Assembly (NCBI GenBank): GCA_040770645.1
Contig: JAXGIS010000015.1
Span: forward strand, 1 to 37,687
Direction: 5' to 3'
From: JAAYZX01 sp040770645
GTDB lineage: Bacteria > Actinomycetota > Thermoleophilia > RBG-16-64-13
Length of the DNA stretch: 37,687 nt
Shown: one piece after another, positions 25,533-34,659 of the stretch
Position numbering within the stretch: position 1 is the stretch's first letter
Layout of the letters: each line of letters starts with the position of its first letter
Translations under genes and position numbers: made by a program
The notes under the pieces: generated by a model
Told to the model about the DNA's origin: nothing
Database searches by the model: none
What the model saw: the letters and a program-made list of their open reading frames with translations, nothing else

Positions 25533-28500
25533 ATGACATCAACCTTGAGCGGGTTCGGCATCCGCCGCATCGAACCCACCCACGACTACATCCGCCGCCA
25601 CGGCACCGGCCCCAAGGACGGCTGGGCCCGGGGACCGGCCGATCCTGGACCGGCCCGCAACAACACCCCACCCACTGACCCCACCCCAGCCCCCGATATA
25701 CCGGCGGCCGGCATGCCGGCCACCCCCTTTGTGCACCTACACGTACACTCCAACTTCTCGTTCCTCAACGGCGGCAGTCGCATTGAGGAGCTCGTGGCCC
25801 GCGCCGCTGCACTCGGCCAATCCGCCCTGGCCCTCACCGACCACGATGGGCTCTACGGCATCGTCCGCTTCGCCAAAGCCTGCGCCAAACACGGAATCAA
25901 ACCCATATATGGAGCTGAAGTACAGGTAGAGTCTTTCCTCAGCCCAGGCATCTCCGTATATGGCGCCGACCCCGAGAGTCACGGCTCCCCTATCCGCTCT
26001 TCTGTAGACAGAACCGCCGCCCGCGCCGCGGCCACCATCCAATCGGAGACGGTGTCCCTCCCAACCACCCCCTACCACCTCATACTCCTGGCCGAGACCC
26101 GCGAGGGCTACGCCAACCTCTGCCGCCTCATCTCCGCCGCCCACTTGACCGACTCTCAGCACCGCCTCCCTCCCACCGTCAATCTCGCTTCCCTCCGCCG
26201 GCACCGCCACGGACTCATCTGCCTCACTGCCTGCCGACACGGTGAGGTGGGCGCCTTTGTGGACGCCGGCAGCGACGACCTCGCCCGCACCGTTCTCCTC
26301 CGCCTCCGCGACATCTTCGGTCCTCATCACCTCTTCGTCGAGCTGCAGCATTTCGGCTACCGGCCCCACCGCGAAACAGGCTCCAGTTCCGACGGCGTTC
26401 CCCTCTACCAGAAGATCCGCGGAGAGGACGGCCGTCTCCGGCACCTCCGGCACACGAATCCGGCCGATTACGACGTAGGCTTCCACCCCGACGACCGCCC
26501 CTGGAAGCTCTCCTGTGACGCCTACTGCCTACGCCTACTCGCCCTGGCCCACGAGTGCGGTCTCACCACCGTCCTCACCGCCAACGCCCATTACGCCCGC
26601 CCTGAAGACCGTGACCTCCACCTCGTCTGTCGCGCCGCCGGCCGCGACCGGCCTCTATCCGGCTACCCTGAACCCGTGCCGGGACGGCGTTGTCTGCTCT
26701 CTCGATCCGAGCTTGAGGTCTGCGTCAAACCGCTGTGGGAATTGCATAACCAATCATATGCAAGCAATATTGCATCAACCGACTCATCCCAGCCCGGCCA
26801 ACAACGTTCATCCTTACCCACCACAGCCGCCGCCCTCTCGCCGCTCGACACCCTCTCGCCTCTCGATACACCGGCCCTGATCGCAGATCGCTGCACCGTG
26901 GACCTCGACTTGGGTACCTACCACTTCCCGCAGGTGCCCATCGCGCGGGGGGAGACGGCTTACTCGCTGTTGGCCAAACGCTGCTTCCGGGGACTGGCAC
27001 GCATGTACCGGCCGGTGCCGCCGCGGGCGGTGCAGCTCCTGGAGAAGGAGCTGGCCATGATCGAGTGCATGGGTTTCGCCCACTACTTCCTGGTGGTGCA
27101 CGACATCGTGCGCTGGGCGCGGGAGCGCGGCATCTACTGCTCGGGACGCGGGAGCGCCGGCAACTCCATCGTCTGCTACGCCCTCGACATCACCGCCTCC
27201 GACCCTATCCGCCACAACCTCCTCTTCGAGCGCTTCCTCAACCCCAACCGGAGGGAGATGCCGGACATCGACGTGGATTTCTGCTCCGAGCGTCGCGACG
27301 AGGTCATCGACTACATCTACCGCACCTTCGGCCGAGAAAACGTGGCGGTGGTGGCGAATGTGAACACCATGTCGCCCCGGTCGGCCGTGCGCACGGTGGC
27401 CGAGGCCTTGGGTTACGCGCCCACGGAGATCAACGCCTTGGCCAAGCACGTCCCCCGTCACGGCGACGCCGCCCGCATCCGCGAGTATCTGGCCGGCGCC
27501 TGGCCGGAACTGCGCGACTCCCCCCTGCAGGACTCCGCCCCGCCCGTGGTGGCTCCCGACGGTACGGTGGTGACCCCCGGCGGCCGCTATGCGCGCCTGC
27601 TGGATCTGGTGGAGCGCCTCGATGCCTTCCCCCTGCACCTGGGCACCCACTTGGGCGGGTTCGTGATCGCCGACCGACCCATCACCTACTACGCTCCCCT
27701 GCAGTGGGCCGCCAAGGGAGTGGTGGTGACGCAGTTCAATAAGGATGATGTTGCCGCGTTGGGCCTGGTGAAGATGGACATCCTGGGCCTGCGCACCCAC
27801 TCGGCCGTGGCCGAGGCCGTGCACCTCATCCGGCAGCGCACCGGTCGCCGCCTGCTGCCCTACCGTCTCCCGCCCGAGGACCCCGCCGCCTACGAGATCG
27901 TCTCCAACGGCGGCTCCATCGGGCTATTCCAGCTGGAGTCGGCCGGTCAGCGCAACCTGGCCACCCGGCTCCAGGAGCAGACCTTCGACGACATCATCGC
28001 CGCCATCGCCCTCTATCGCCCCGGACCGCTGGAGGCGGAGATGATAGGGCCGTTCATCGACCGGCGTTGGGGAATCGAGCCCGTCACCCTCCCCCACCCC
28101 GCCCTGGCCGAAGCGCTGGCCGACACCTACGGCGTCATCCTCTACCAGGAGCAGGTGCTGCGGGTGGCACAGCTGGTGGCCGGTTTCGACCCCGCCGAGG
28201 CCGACATGCTCCGCCGCACCATGACCCGCGACCGCAGCCGGGAGGAGATGGCCGCCATCGGCGAGACCTTCGTGACCAAAGCGGTGGCCAACGGTGTCCC
28301 GGCCCACGCCGCCCGCGAGGTCTTCCGCCAACTCGAGGGCTTCGCCGCCTACGGTTTCAACAAGAGCCACTCGGTGTGCTTCGCGGTCATCGCCTACGCC
28401 ACCGCCTACCTCAAGGCGCACTACCCGGCCGAGTTCCTCTGCGCCGTGCTCAACAACCAGCCCATGGGTTTCTACACCCCGCGCACCGTCCTCAACGACG

Positions 28501-30311
28501 CGCGCCGCTTCGGCCTGGAGGTAAGGCCGCTGGATATCAACCTGTCGGGCGCGGGTTCACGGTGGGAGGCGTCGGACGTTAGGACGCCATCAGAACCGGC
28601 AAAACCGGCGCAGTATGCAAACGATCCGTCGACTTACTCTGCTCAGCTCGACGGAGTTGCCACGCGGGCCCCCCGCCCCCAACCCTACGACCCCTTTGCC
28701 TTCGCTTGGACCAAGGAGCGCCGCTGGGGCCTAACTGCTGAGGACCTCGCCGAACTCCGGTGCGAGCAAAACGGCGAGGACGCGCTGACCGAGGCGCTTT
28801 CCCGAGAGTGGAAGACTACAACCGGCGGAGCCGCAGCGGACGGAGTTGCGCCGGACAGAGCCGCGCTAACCGGGGCCGCGCCGGGCGAAGCCACGCCGGA
28901 CGGAGTTACAACGGAGGCCCCCCTAGCGCGCGGTGCCCCCGGCCAAGTTGAGTCCCACCACGCCGGCGATTATGAGCACGATGGAGAGGACGCGCACGGT
29001 GGAGACCGGATCGCCCAGGAAGACGATGCCGATCAGCGCCGTCCCCGCCGCCCCGATACCGGTCCAAACCGCGTAAGCCGTGCCGATGGGGAGCGACTTG
29101 GCCGCCAGGTTGAGAAGCGCCACGCTGGCAATGGTGAAGATGATGAAGATGATGGTCGGTACCAGGCGGGTGAACCCGTGGCTCAACTTGAGGGCGATGG
29201 CCCAAACGATCTCGAGCAACCCGGCAAAGAGGAGCAGCACCCAGGACAAAGCGACCTCCCGGAGGACGACGATACGGTAATCGACTCCTTCTACCATACG
29301 TCGGCCGGCGCCGACCAGAGCGGCGCCGCGCCCGTCCCCGGGCCCCACCCCGGCGATCTCATCCTCCCCCGCGCCCCCCGCGCCCGCGGCGGCGTAACCC
29401 CCGGTGCCTGCCTCTGCCCGGAAGGAGCGCCGGCGCCGGGTGCCGGGCGGGCGGTACGCGTGGGCTTTTCGCAACTCAAGCAGATGTCGGTGCGGGCGCT
29501 CAAGAAGATCGAAGAGGAGCGCCACATCGCCCCCTTCACCAGCTTCGAGGACTTCTACCTGCGCACCCGGGTGGAGTATCCGGTGGCCGAGAACCTCATC
29601 CGCATCGGGGCCTTCGACTCGGTGGAGCCCGATCGTACCGAGCTCCTCTGGCGTCTCCCCCTCCTCCACGACCGCTTGAGCGCCCTGGCCTCCGCCGGCG
29701 GCGGCAACTCGAGGCAACTACGCGCCTTCTTCGCCGCCCCCGAGAGAGCCGCCCTCAAGCACGAGTGGACCATGGAGGACCGGGTGCGCTCCGAGCTCGA
29801 ACTTCTGGGCCTCACCGTCACCTGCCACCCCCTGGCCCTCTACGAACCGACGCTTTCCCGCCTGGGCGTCACCCCCAGCTGGAAGCTTCCGCAGATGGGA
29901 GACGAGGTGCCGGTGCTGGTGGCCGGCGTCTACGAGCGGGCCCAGAACCCCTGGATGCGCTCCGGCCGGCGCACTATGTTCCTTACCCTGGAGGACGCCT
30001 ACGGCCTCTTCGAATGCGTGCTCTTCGAGAGCTGCCTCCCCGCCTGCGCCCCGGTGGTAGCCCGCGCCACCTACTTCCTGGTGCACGGCCGCCTGCAGAA
30101 CAACCGCAAACGAGGGCTGGCCGTGGTGGTGCAGAACATCTGGGATCTGGAGGAGGTGCTGGCTAAGGAGGCGGAGCGGGAGACGGTGGTGAAGATCAAT
30201 CTGACGGCCCGGAGGCGGTGCGAGGAAGAGGTCTACGAGAACGTGTCGGTGTCAGGCCGTAAGCGGCCACCGGGGGCGGGAACCACAGCTATTCCGAAGA
30301 AGGTGGGGTGA
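25533..30311 (+). CDS. dnaE2: Error-prone DNA polymerase DnaE2 with a ~300-residue insertion
   Basis: A C-family DNA polymerase for damage-induced synthesis. The PHP domain starts at VHLHVHSNFSFLNGGS (H68, H70, H72). Palm aspartates are in PDIDVDF (577-583) and the third likely in VKMDILGLRT (D749). The fingers have SVCFAVIAYATAYLKAHYPAEF. The helix-hairpin-helix part starts AVRVGFSQLKQMS (~1307) and the OB fold VPVLVAGVYERAQNPW. The length, 1592 residues, exceeds the usual ~1000-1150. The excess is a 65-residue N-terminal tail, a Ser/Pro/Thr-rich insert near 405-450, and a polar insert at ~1012-1305 that overlaps an antisense gdx gene. Two LexA boxes upstream fit SOS control. No imuA, imuB or lexA lies in the window. 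ATG 25713 is a possible shorter start. Confidence 0.85.
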   Translation: MTSTLSGFGIRRIEPTHDYIRRHGTGPKDGWARGPADPGPARNNTPPTDPTPAPDIPAAGMPATPFVHLHVHSNFSFLNGGSRIEELVARAAALGQSALALTDHDGLYGIVRFAKACAKHGIKPIYGAEVQVESFLSPGISVYGADPESHGSPIRSSVDRTAARAAATIQSETVSLPTTPYHLILLAETREGYANLCRLISAAHLTDSQHRLPPTVNLASLRRHRHGLICLTACRHGEVGAFVDAGSDDLARTVLLRLRDIFGPHHLFVELQHFGYRPHRETGSSSDGVPLYQKIRGEDGRLRHLRHTNPADYDVGFHPDDRPWKLSCDAYCLRLLALAHECGLTTVLTANAHYARPEDRDLHLVCRAAGRDRPLSGYPEPVPGRRCLLSRSELEVCVKPLWELHNQSYASNIASTDSSQPGQQRSSLPTTAAALSPLDTLSPLDTPALIADRCTVDLDLGTYHFPQVPIARGETAYSLLAKRCFRGLARMYRPVPPRAVQLLEKELAMIECMGFAHYFLVVHDIVRWARERGIYCSGRGSAGNSIVCYALDITASDPIRHNLLFERFLNPNRREMPDIDVDFCSERRDEVIDYIYRTFGRENVAVVANVNTMSPRSAVRTVAEALGYAPTEINALAKHVPRHGDAARIREYLAGAWPELRDSPLQDSAPPVVAPDGTVVTPGGRYARLLDLVERLDAFPLHLGTHLGGFVIADRPITYYAPLQWAAKGVVVTQFNKDDVAALGLVKMDILGLRTHSAVAEAVHLIRQRTGRRLLPYRLPPEDPAAYEIVSNGGSIGLFQLESAGQRNLATRLQEQTFDDIIAAIALYRPGPLEAEMIGPFIDRRWGIEPVTLPHPALAEALADTYGVILYQEQVLRVAQLVAGFDPAEADMLRRTMTRDRSREEMAAIGETFVTKAVANGVPAHAAREVFRQLEGFAAYGFNKSHSVCFAVIAYATAYLKAHYPAEFLCAVLNNQPMGFYTPRTVLNDARRFGLEVRPLDINLSGAGSRWEASDVRTPSEPAKPAQYANDPSTYSAQLDGVATRAPRPQPYDPFAFAWTKERRWGLTAEDLAELRCEQNGEDALTEALSREWKTTTGGAAADGVAPDRAALTGAAPGEATPDGVTTEAPLARGAPGQVESHHAGDYEHDGEDAHGGDRIAQEDDADQRRPRRPDTGPNRVSRADGERLGRQVEKRHAGNGEDDEDDGRYQAGEPVAQLEGDGPNDLEQPGKEEQHPGQSDLPEDDDTVIDSFYHTSAGADQSGAAPVPGPHPGDLILPRAPRARGGVTPGACLCPEGAPAPGAGRAVRVGFSQLKQMSVRALKKIEEERHIAPFTSFEDFYLRTRVEYPVAENLIRIGAFDSVEPDRTELLWRLPLLHDRLSALASAGGGNSRQLRAFFAAPERAALKHEWTMEDRVRSELELLGLTVTCHPLALYEPTLSRLGVTPSWKLPQMGDEVPVLVAGVYERAQNPWMRSGRRTMFLTLEDAYGLFECVLFESCLPACAPVVARATYFLVHGRLQNNRKRGLAVVVQNIWDLEEVLAKEAERETVVKINLTARRRCEEEVYENVSVSGRKRPPGAGTTAIPKKVG
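26746..26879 (+). repeat. Lower-GC in-frame insert with short tandem repeat in dnaE2
   Basis: This segment encodes NQSYASNIASTDSSQPGQQ and then LSPLDTLSPLDT, a tandem duplication. It includes ATGCAA-GCAATA-TTGCAT, an inverted repeat (26759-26776), and a local drop in GC. It interrupts the usual join between the PHP and palm domains without breaking the frame. Confidence 0.5.
28650..28907 (+). repeat. Dispersed GACGGAGTT repeats
   Basis: GACGGAGTT occurs at 28650, 28839 and 28899; the first two copies share GACGGAGTTGC. They lie in the Ala/Gly/Pro-rich linker of dnaE2 just before the nested gdx gene and may reflect slippage or serial insertion. Confidence 0.45.
28923..29249 (-). CDS. gdx: Guanidinium exporter Gdx (SugE-type SMR), nested antisense in dnaE2
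   Basis: A complete 108-residue SMR protein on the strand opposite dnaE2. Four membrane helices are evident: SWVLLLFAGLLEIVWAIAL, TIIFIIFTIASVALLNLAA, GTAYAVWTGIGAAGTALIGI and VRVLSIVLIIAGVVGLNL. TTG 29249 is the start: GGGAGG lies 5 bases upstream and the N-terminus aligns with SugE/Gdx. With this start the guanidinium-site residues fall at family positions: E13, W16, S42, Y59 and W62. Gdx exchanges guanidinium for protons. Codons are in direct register with dnaE2, so each TAA/TAG/TGA there would need a rare TTA/CTA/TCA here. No guanidine riboswitch was seen upstream. The frame opens further to 29717, but that is dnaE2 shadow. Confidence 0.85.
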   Translation of the reverse strand: MSWVLLLFAGLLEIVWAIALKLSHGFTRLVPTIIFIIFTIASVALLNLAAKSLPIGTAYAVWTGIGAAGTALIGIVFLGDPVSTVRVLSIVLIIAGVVGLNLAGGTAR

Positions 30312-30921
30312 GGAAGCGGGAGACGAGCCAGATCAAACCCTGCGCGCTACCGACGCAATCTAAGTGCGGCTGGCGAGCGCGTCGGCGATCTCCCGATGTC
30401 GAGGGACCGGCTGGCTGCCATTGTGTTTGGGTTCTCACACCAGTCATGCTTGCCAGCTCGTGCCGAATCAACGTACGGTAGCCAGCCCGTTTCGGGCACT
30501 CGAACTCGACCATGGGCCACGGAAAGAGGGCCAGTCACGATATCGCTTAGCCGTATCTTCGACAACACCGTCGGTCCGTAGCGCATCTCTTCCTAAACAC
30601 CTTGGCAACCGCGCACTCCAGTTCTAAGTTTGGTGTGACACGAGATAGACGGTGAGATCCCGAGTGATCGCAAACGTCAGCGGCGGTCGCATGGCGGAAG
30701 AGATAGGGACTCTGTTCGGGCAGTGATCTGCCCACGAATCATGTCTACGAGTGATGGCCTCGTTTTACCTCGCTGGGCCTACCTTATTGAGCGTATGGGT
30801 CTTCCGTCCTTCGGCTACTGGTCCTTCGGGGAGCACACAGTCCTTGCGACCGCATTTGCAGTAGAACCTGCGCCCACCATCCCTCAGCACCCACTCCCAA
30901 AGCTATAAAGGACTGCCATCC
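30312..30921. other. Non-coding stretch after dnaE2
   Basis: About 610 bases with only short frames of unnatural composition and no ribosome-binding sites. No tRNA, hairpin terminator or mobile-element end was recognised. It separates dnaE2 from the convergent LarA-like gene. Confidence 0.45.
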
Positions 30922-32126
30922 TCAGCGAACATCAGAGGCCGTGGCTCCCAACTTCCACCCGGTCTTCCCTCCAAATTCAGTCAGCGCGGCTTGACAAGAA
31001 GAGCTCTCACTGAGATCGAGTGTGTTCTTAATCACTGCCAGTTTCACCACCGAAGCTTGACCACTGACCCCCAGAGGCTCTTGGCAGCAGCCTTGATCGC
31101 GTTCTCGTCTGTGTCAAGCGTCAAAGGCTATACGCACGTGCTCGCAATGCCGAGCGGTTATGGCGTTAATGTACATGGGCAGATAGTCCGTCTGGTCGGC
31201 AACGCGGCGCACGGTGATATCAGCCAAGCTATTCCGTTGGCATTGGCTCCTGTCCCCGGACTCCAAACCCAGAACCACTATCTTCTGAATATCGATCACG
31301 GGCAGCCGAAGTGACATACCGCCCGATGCGTTCGGATCCATCCCCTCTCCACTGATGTCTTTGCCGATCTCTCTCACTACCAGCACGTGCAGATGGGATG
31401 CAGGGAATGTGGTTCACGAGGCGCCGGGCCTCGCCAGCAAGACTGACTCCTCCTCAACCAGTCGGTCTGGATGGAGTGTGGCCACCCGAGACGTCTGGTG
31501 GTGCTGGTTCTCGACTAATCCCGATACCAAAAACCAGGTTCCGCGTACGCATCGCTGAGCCAACTTCTGGAATCAGTTCGGGAAAAACAGCCATGCCCCT
31601 GCCGTGCAGCGTAGCCGCACCCTTTTGATTCCCCAGCCCAACCGCGAGCATCTTGCACACCCGCTCTCCACCCGGCCCACGAAGCCCGTGTGCGGCTTGA
31701 TGCGGTTGATTGCCACCAGTGCGTCCGCCTCGGCAGCGGCCGCGATCAAGGAGCACAGGTACACCAGAGGGGGAAGAACCGATACTTACAGTGTTCCAGC
31801 GTAGAGACAACCGAAGCCCCCACACCCGCTTCGTCGACGCCCATGCTGGCGGCCACGCCGCCTGCCCAGCTGCCGTGGAGGCGCCGTGGCTACCCATGGC
31901 TGGCACAACAAAGGAGTTCAACCCCCAACCGCACCAGATTCCTACCGCACCCACCGCGATAGCGATGTTGGCCACTCCTCGGCTGCCCACGGCTGCAACA
32001 TCCAGACCGCAGGGAACATCCGGGCGCTATTTGATCACCGACCAGTCGATCGATCTCCAGCCCACATCTATCGGCGGTGGGCATCCCGGCCGCTGGCGGG
32101 CAAGGATGAACCTCCGGCAGTTCCAC
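30922..32126 (-). pseudogene. LarA-like (DUF2088) protein, several frame breaks
   Basis: Pieces on the minus strand assemble into a lactate-racemase-like protein: GSRGVANIAIAVGAVG, VVPAMGSHGASTAAGQAA, VAINRIKPHTGF, ESG, KMLAVGLGNQKGAATLHGRG, LVFGIGI, VREIGKDISGEGMDPNASG, KIVVLGLESG, LADITVRRVADQTDYLPMY, NAIT, then VVKLAVIKNTLDLSE. The order matches DUF2088 family members related to LarA, the Ni-pincer lactate racemase, although these relatives may act on other hydroxy acids or have other roles. At least five frame changes occur. Start (GTG 32126) and end (TGA at 30922) are estimates. It follows livF by about 47 bases and probably belonged to the same operon. Confidence 0.65.
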
Positions 32127-32172
32127 ATCGGCCAGAAACCGGTCCCACTCAGCACGCCCCCAACTCACTGGG

Positions 32173-32868
32173 CTATCCTCCCATATAGGCCTCGCGCACT
32201 TGGGGATTCTCACGCAACGCCGCTGCGTGTCCGCCAGCACGACATGGCCCGTTTCCATCACGTAGCCGTTCGCTATCTGCAATGCCATATACGCATTCTG
32301 TTCCACAAGCAAGATGGTAAGATCGCGGCTGCGTCGACTCTCGTCGATGGTCTGGAACAGTTCTTCCGCGACCACGGTGCGAGGCCCAGTGAGGGTTATC
32401 CAGAATCATGATTTTGGGATCGGCCACCAACGCCCGCCCCATTGCCAGCATCTGCTGCTCGCCACCACTCAAGGACCAGCCCAGCTGCGCGCGCCGAACC
32501 CCTAGTGTTGGGAAAAGCGTGTACACCCTATCGATGTTTTGAATCAGTGTCTTGGCTCCCACGTGCTCCACTTTTCGATGAGGTTCTCGTGCACGGTGAG
32601 GCCAGGGAGAATGCGCCGTCCCTGCGGCACGTGACTCACACCTTTGCGCGCAACGTCCTCCGGGTGGAGTCTGTCGATCTCCACACCTTCCAGCAAGATC
32701 TCACCGGTCACCACCGCGCCAAGCCCCGGAGATCGTCCGCAGCAGCGGTCTTGCAGCACCGTTCGCACCAAGTACCGCGACCACCTCGCCCTTCTTCACT
32801 TCCACCGTGACATCATGCAACACCTGCACCTCGTCGTACCAGGCGCACACAGACTGCACCTCCAGCAT
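32173..32868 (-). pseudogene. livF: Branched-chain amino acid ABC transporter ATPase LivF, frame-broken
   Basis: ATG 32868 with GGGAGG upstream starts MLEVQSVCAWYDEVQVLHDV. Walker A is damaged: VVAVLGANGA then, instead of GKTT, ARPLLRTISG, explained by a lost G and two further missing bases. Other frames supply GEILLEGVEIDRLHPEDVAR, VSHVPQGRRILPGLTVHENL, the signature WSLSGGEQQMLAMGRALV, Walker B PKIMILD, and ILLVEQNAYMALQIANGY, ending NPQVREAYMGG. LivF is one of two ATPases powering high-affinity branched-chain amino acid or related solute import. At least four breaks; function requires that they are sequencing errors. Confidence 0.75.
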
Positions 32869-32869
32869 C

Positions 32870-33641
32870 ACTGCGCACCTCCCCTGCTCCACCAAGGTAG
32901 GCGGCGATGCACTCTTCGTTGCATCTGATTTCGTCGGGGGTACCCTGAGCTATCGTCTTCCCGGAAATTCAGCACGGTAATGCGGTCGACCAGCCTCATG
33001 ATGAACCGCATATCGTGCTCCACCACAATGATGGTCAGCCCCTGCTCTCGCAACTCGTTGATGATGCGGACTAGTTCATCCGTTTCCTTCGAGGACAACC
33101 CACCGACAGGCTCATCCAGCATCAGCACCTTGGGGTGACTAGCCAGCGCTACGCCGCCATTTCCAGAGTCTTTCTCTGCCCATACGGAAGGTCGGTGAAA
33201 TGCGAGGAGCGCTCAGATGCGCCAGCTTGACCATATCCAGGAGTTCCAAAGCCTCCTCGCGCGCCACCTCTTCTTCTTTCCGCGCCTTCTTGGTGCCCAA
33301 TACGGCCTGGAAGATGTTGGCATGATTGCGACAATGGGCTCCCACCATCACGTTGTCCAGCACAGTGAGTGTGGAGAAGAGACTGGTGTTCTGGAAAGTA
33401 CGACCAATTCCGGCTTCTGTGATGCGGCTAGGCACTTGGCCTCCGATGGAAACGCCCTCAACAACTGAGTACCTCCAGACGGCTTGTAGACACCCGAGAG
33501 AACATTCAACAAGGTGGACTTGCCGGAACCATTGGGACCGATAATGGCTCGGATTTCGCCTTTCTCGATACCCAGCGTTACTTCATTGACCGCCACTAGG
33601 CCTCCGAAACGCTTGGTCAACCCTTTGGTCTCGAGGATCAT
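32870..33641 (-). pseudogene. livG: Branched-chain amino acid ABC transporter ATPase LivG, frame-broken
   Basis: ATG 33641 with AAGGAG 6 bases upstream. Walker A is intact (IIGPNGSGKSTLLNVLSGVY). A frame change near 33440 leads to ITEAGIGRTFQNTSLFSTLT, the typical Q-loop region of LivG, and another near 33150 to Walker B LMLDEPVGGLSSKETDELV and the switch His in IIVVEHDMRFIMRLVDRI. The signature region is disrupted near 33160-33200. The C-terminal TIAQGTPDEIRCNEECIAAY, YLGG, is in a third frame. It partners LivF on the LivHM channel. Confidence 0.75.
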
Positions 33642-33702
33642 CCTAAGCTCCTTGGTCCGTCGTGGATGAGGTACCGTACTCCACGTCCTCGAGAACGCCC
33701 GA

Positions 33703-34658
33703 TCAAACGTTTGGCAATAGAGTCACGCTGACCAAGCCACCGGGAAGAAACATCACCAGTAGCCAGATGCCAAGGCCATATACCACCATGTAGTACTGCT
33801 GGATAGACCGAAGCGATTCCGGCAGAACAGTGAGTACAACGACACCCACTATCGAACCGATGATGAACCCCCGTCCACCCAGCAGTACCATGGCCAGCAA
33901 AGTGATAGTGAGACCGAGGCTGAAGAATTCGGGACTGATGTGTGAAAAGTGTGCGCATAGAGACCGCCGGCCACACCGCATAAACAGCATGACAAAGGCT
34001 AAGACCTTGATATGGGAGAGACGGACACCGCTCACATCGGCCGCCAGTTCCGCGTCCTTGATTGCGATGAACGCCCTTCCGTAACAGGGAGCGGTCGATC
34101 ATAACCATGCCAAGTACGGCCAGCACCGCGAACACCAAGAGCACGTATGAGAGCGATTGGCGGCTATAGAGAATACCCAGGGTCAGTGCTGGCGCCGGGA
34201 TGCCTGTTATCCCTTCAGAGCCTCCGGTGAGACCCTCGAGGTTCGTGAGTAGCAATCGCACGATCTCACCGAACGCCAAAGTCAACATCACCAAATAATG
34301 CCCTTTGATGCGTAGCGCTGGGATACCGATCAGCGCACCGGCCAACCCCCGCAACAGCAGCCCCAACATACCCACGAGAGAACTTGCAGCCGCGTAGTCA
34401 GCGGGGCAGGCATAGGCACCAATGGAGAACAGCCCCACATGACCAAACGAGAGTTGCCCCAAGCGCTGCCAAGCACTAAATCATACCCTATGGCAAGAAC
34501 AACGAAGATGATGATCTGGTTAAACACCTGCTCGTAAGCGTTGACGGCATGGTGCCGGAAGCACGAACACAAGAACAAGCGCTGCAAGATAGCGAAACCA
34601 CTTCAGGTTACGCCTCGAAGCCAAAGCGCCTGGATATTCGCATTCAGGTCTTCGCCAT
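33703..34658 (-). pseudogene. livM: Branched-chain amino acid ABC permease LivM, frame-broken
   Basis: Starts at ATG 34658, 2 bases from the livH stop, as MAKT and, after a one-base frame change, ECEYPGALASRRNLKWFRYL. Membrane and motif segments across frames: NQIIIFVVLAIGYDLVLGSA, MGQLSFGHVGLFSIGAYA, LRIKGHYLVMLTLAFGEIVR, LTGGSEGITGIP, then FFSLGLTITLLAMVLLGGRG, ending PGGLVSVTLLPNV. The GQLSFGH and TGGxxGI motifs mark LivM. At least four breaks (near 34640, 34560, 34450, 34075). The stop lies 62 bases before livG. Confidence 0.75.
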
Positions 34659-34659
34659 G

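Noticed and set aside
26814..27824. A 336-codon open frame antisense to dnaE2
   Set aside because: His/Gly/Gln-rich shadow of the polymerase palm and fingers region; no ribosome-binding site and no domain.
29250..29420. A guanidine riboswitch before gdx
   Set aside because: I looked for paired ACGR-loop hairpins and a ykkC-like pattern on the minus strand. GGGGACGGGC occurs but without the matching stem or a second hairpin. A covariance-model scan (Rfam guanidine-I, -II and -III) would decide.
29250..29717. Upstream extension of the gdx frame
   Set aside because: The residues mirror dnaE2 HhH coding sequence; the TTG at 29249 with GGGAGG and family-aligned numbering marks the true start.
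30312..30921. A mobile-element or tRNA-like remnant after dnaE2
   Set aside because: GTTCGAGTGCCCG on the minus strand looked like a T-arm at first, but no acceptor, D or anticodon stems can be built around it.
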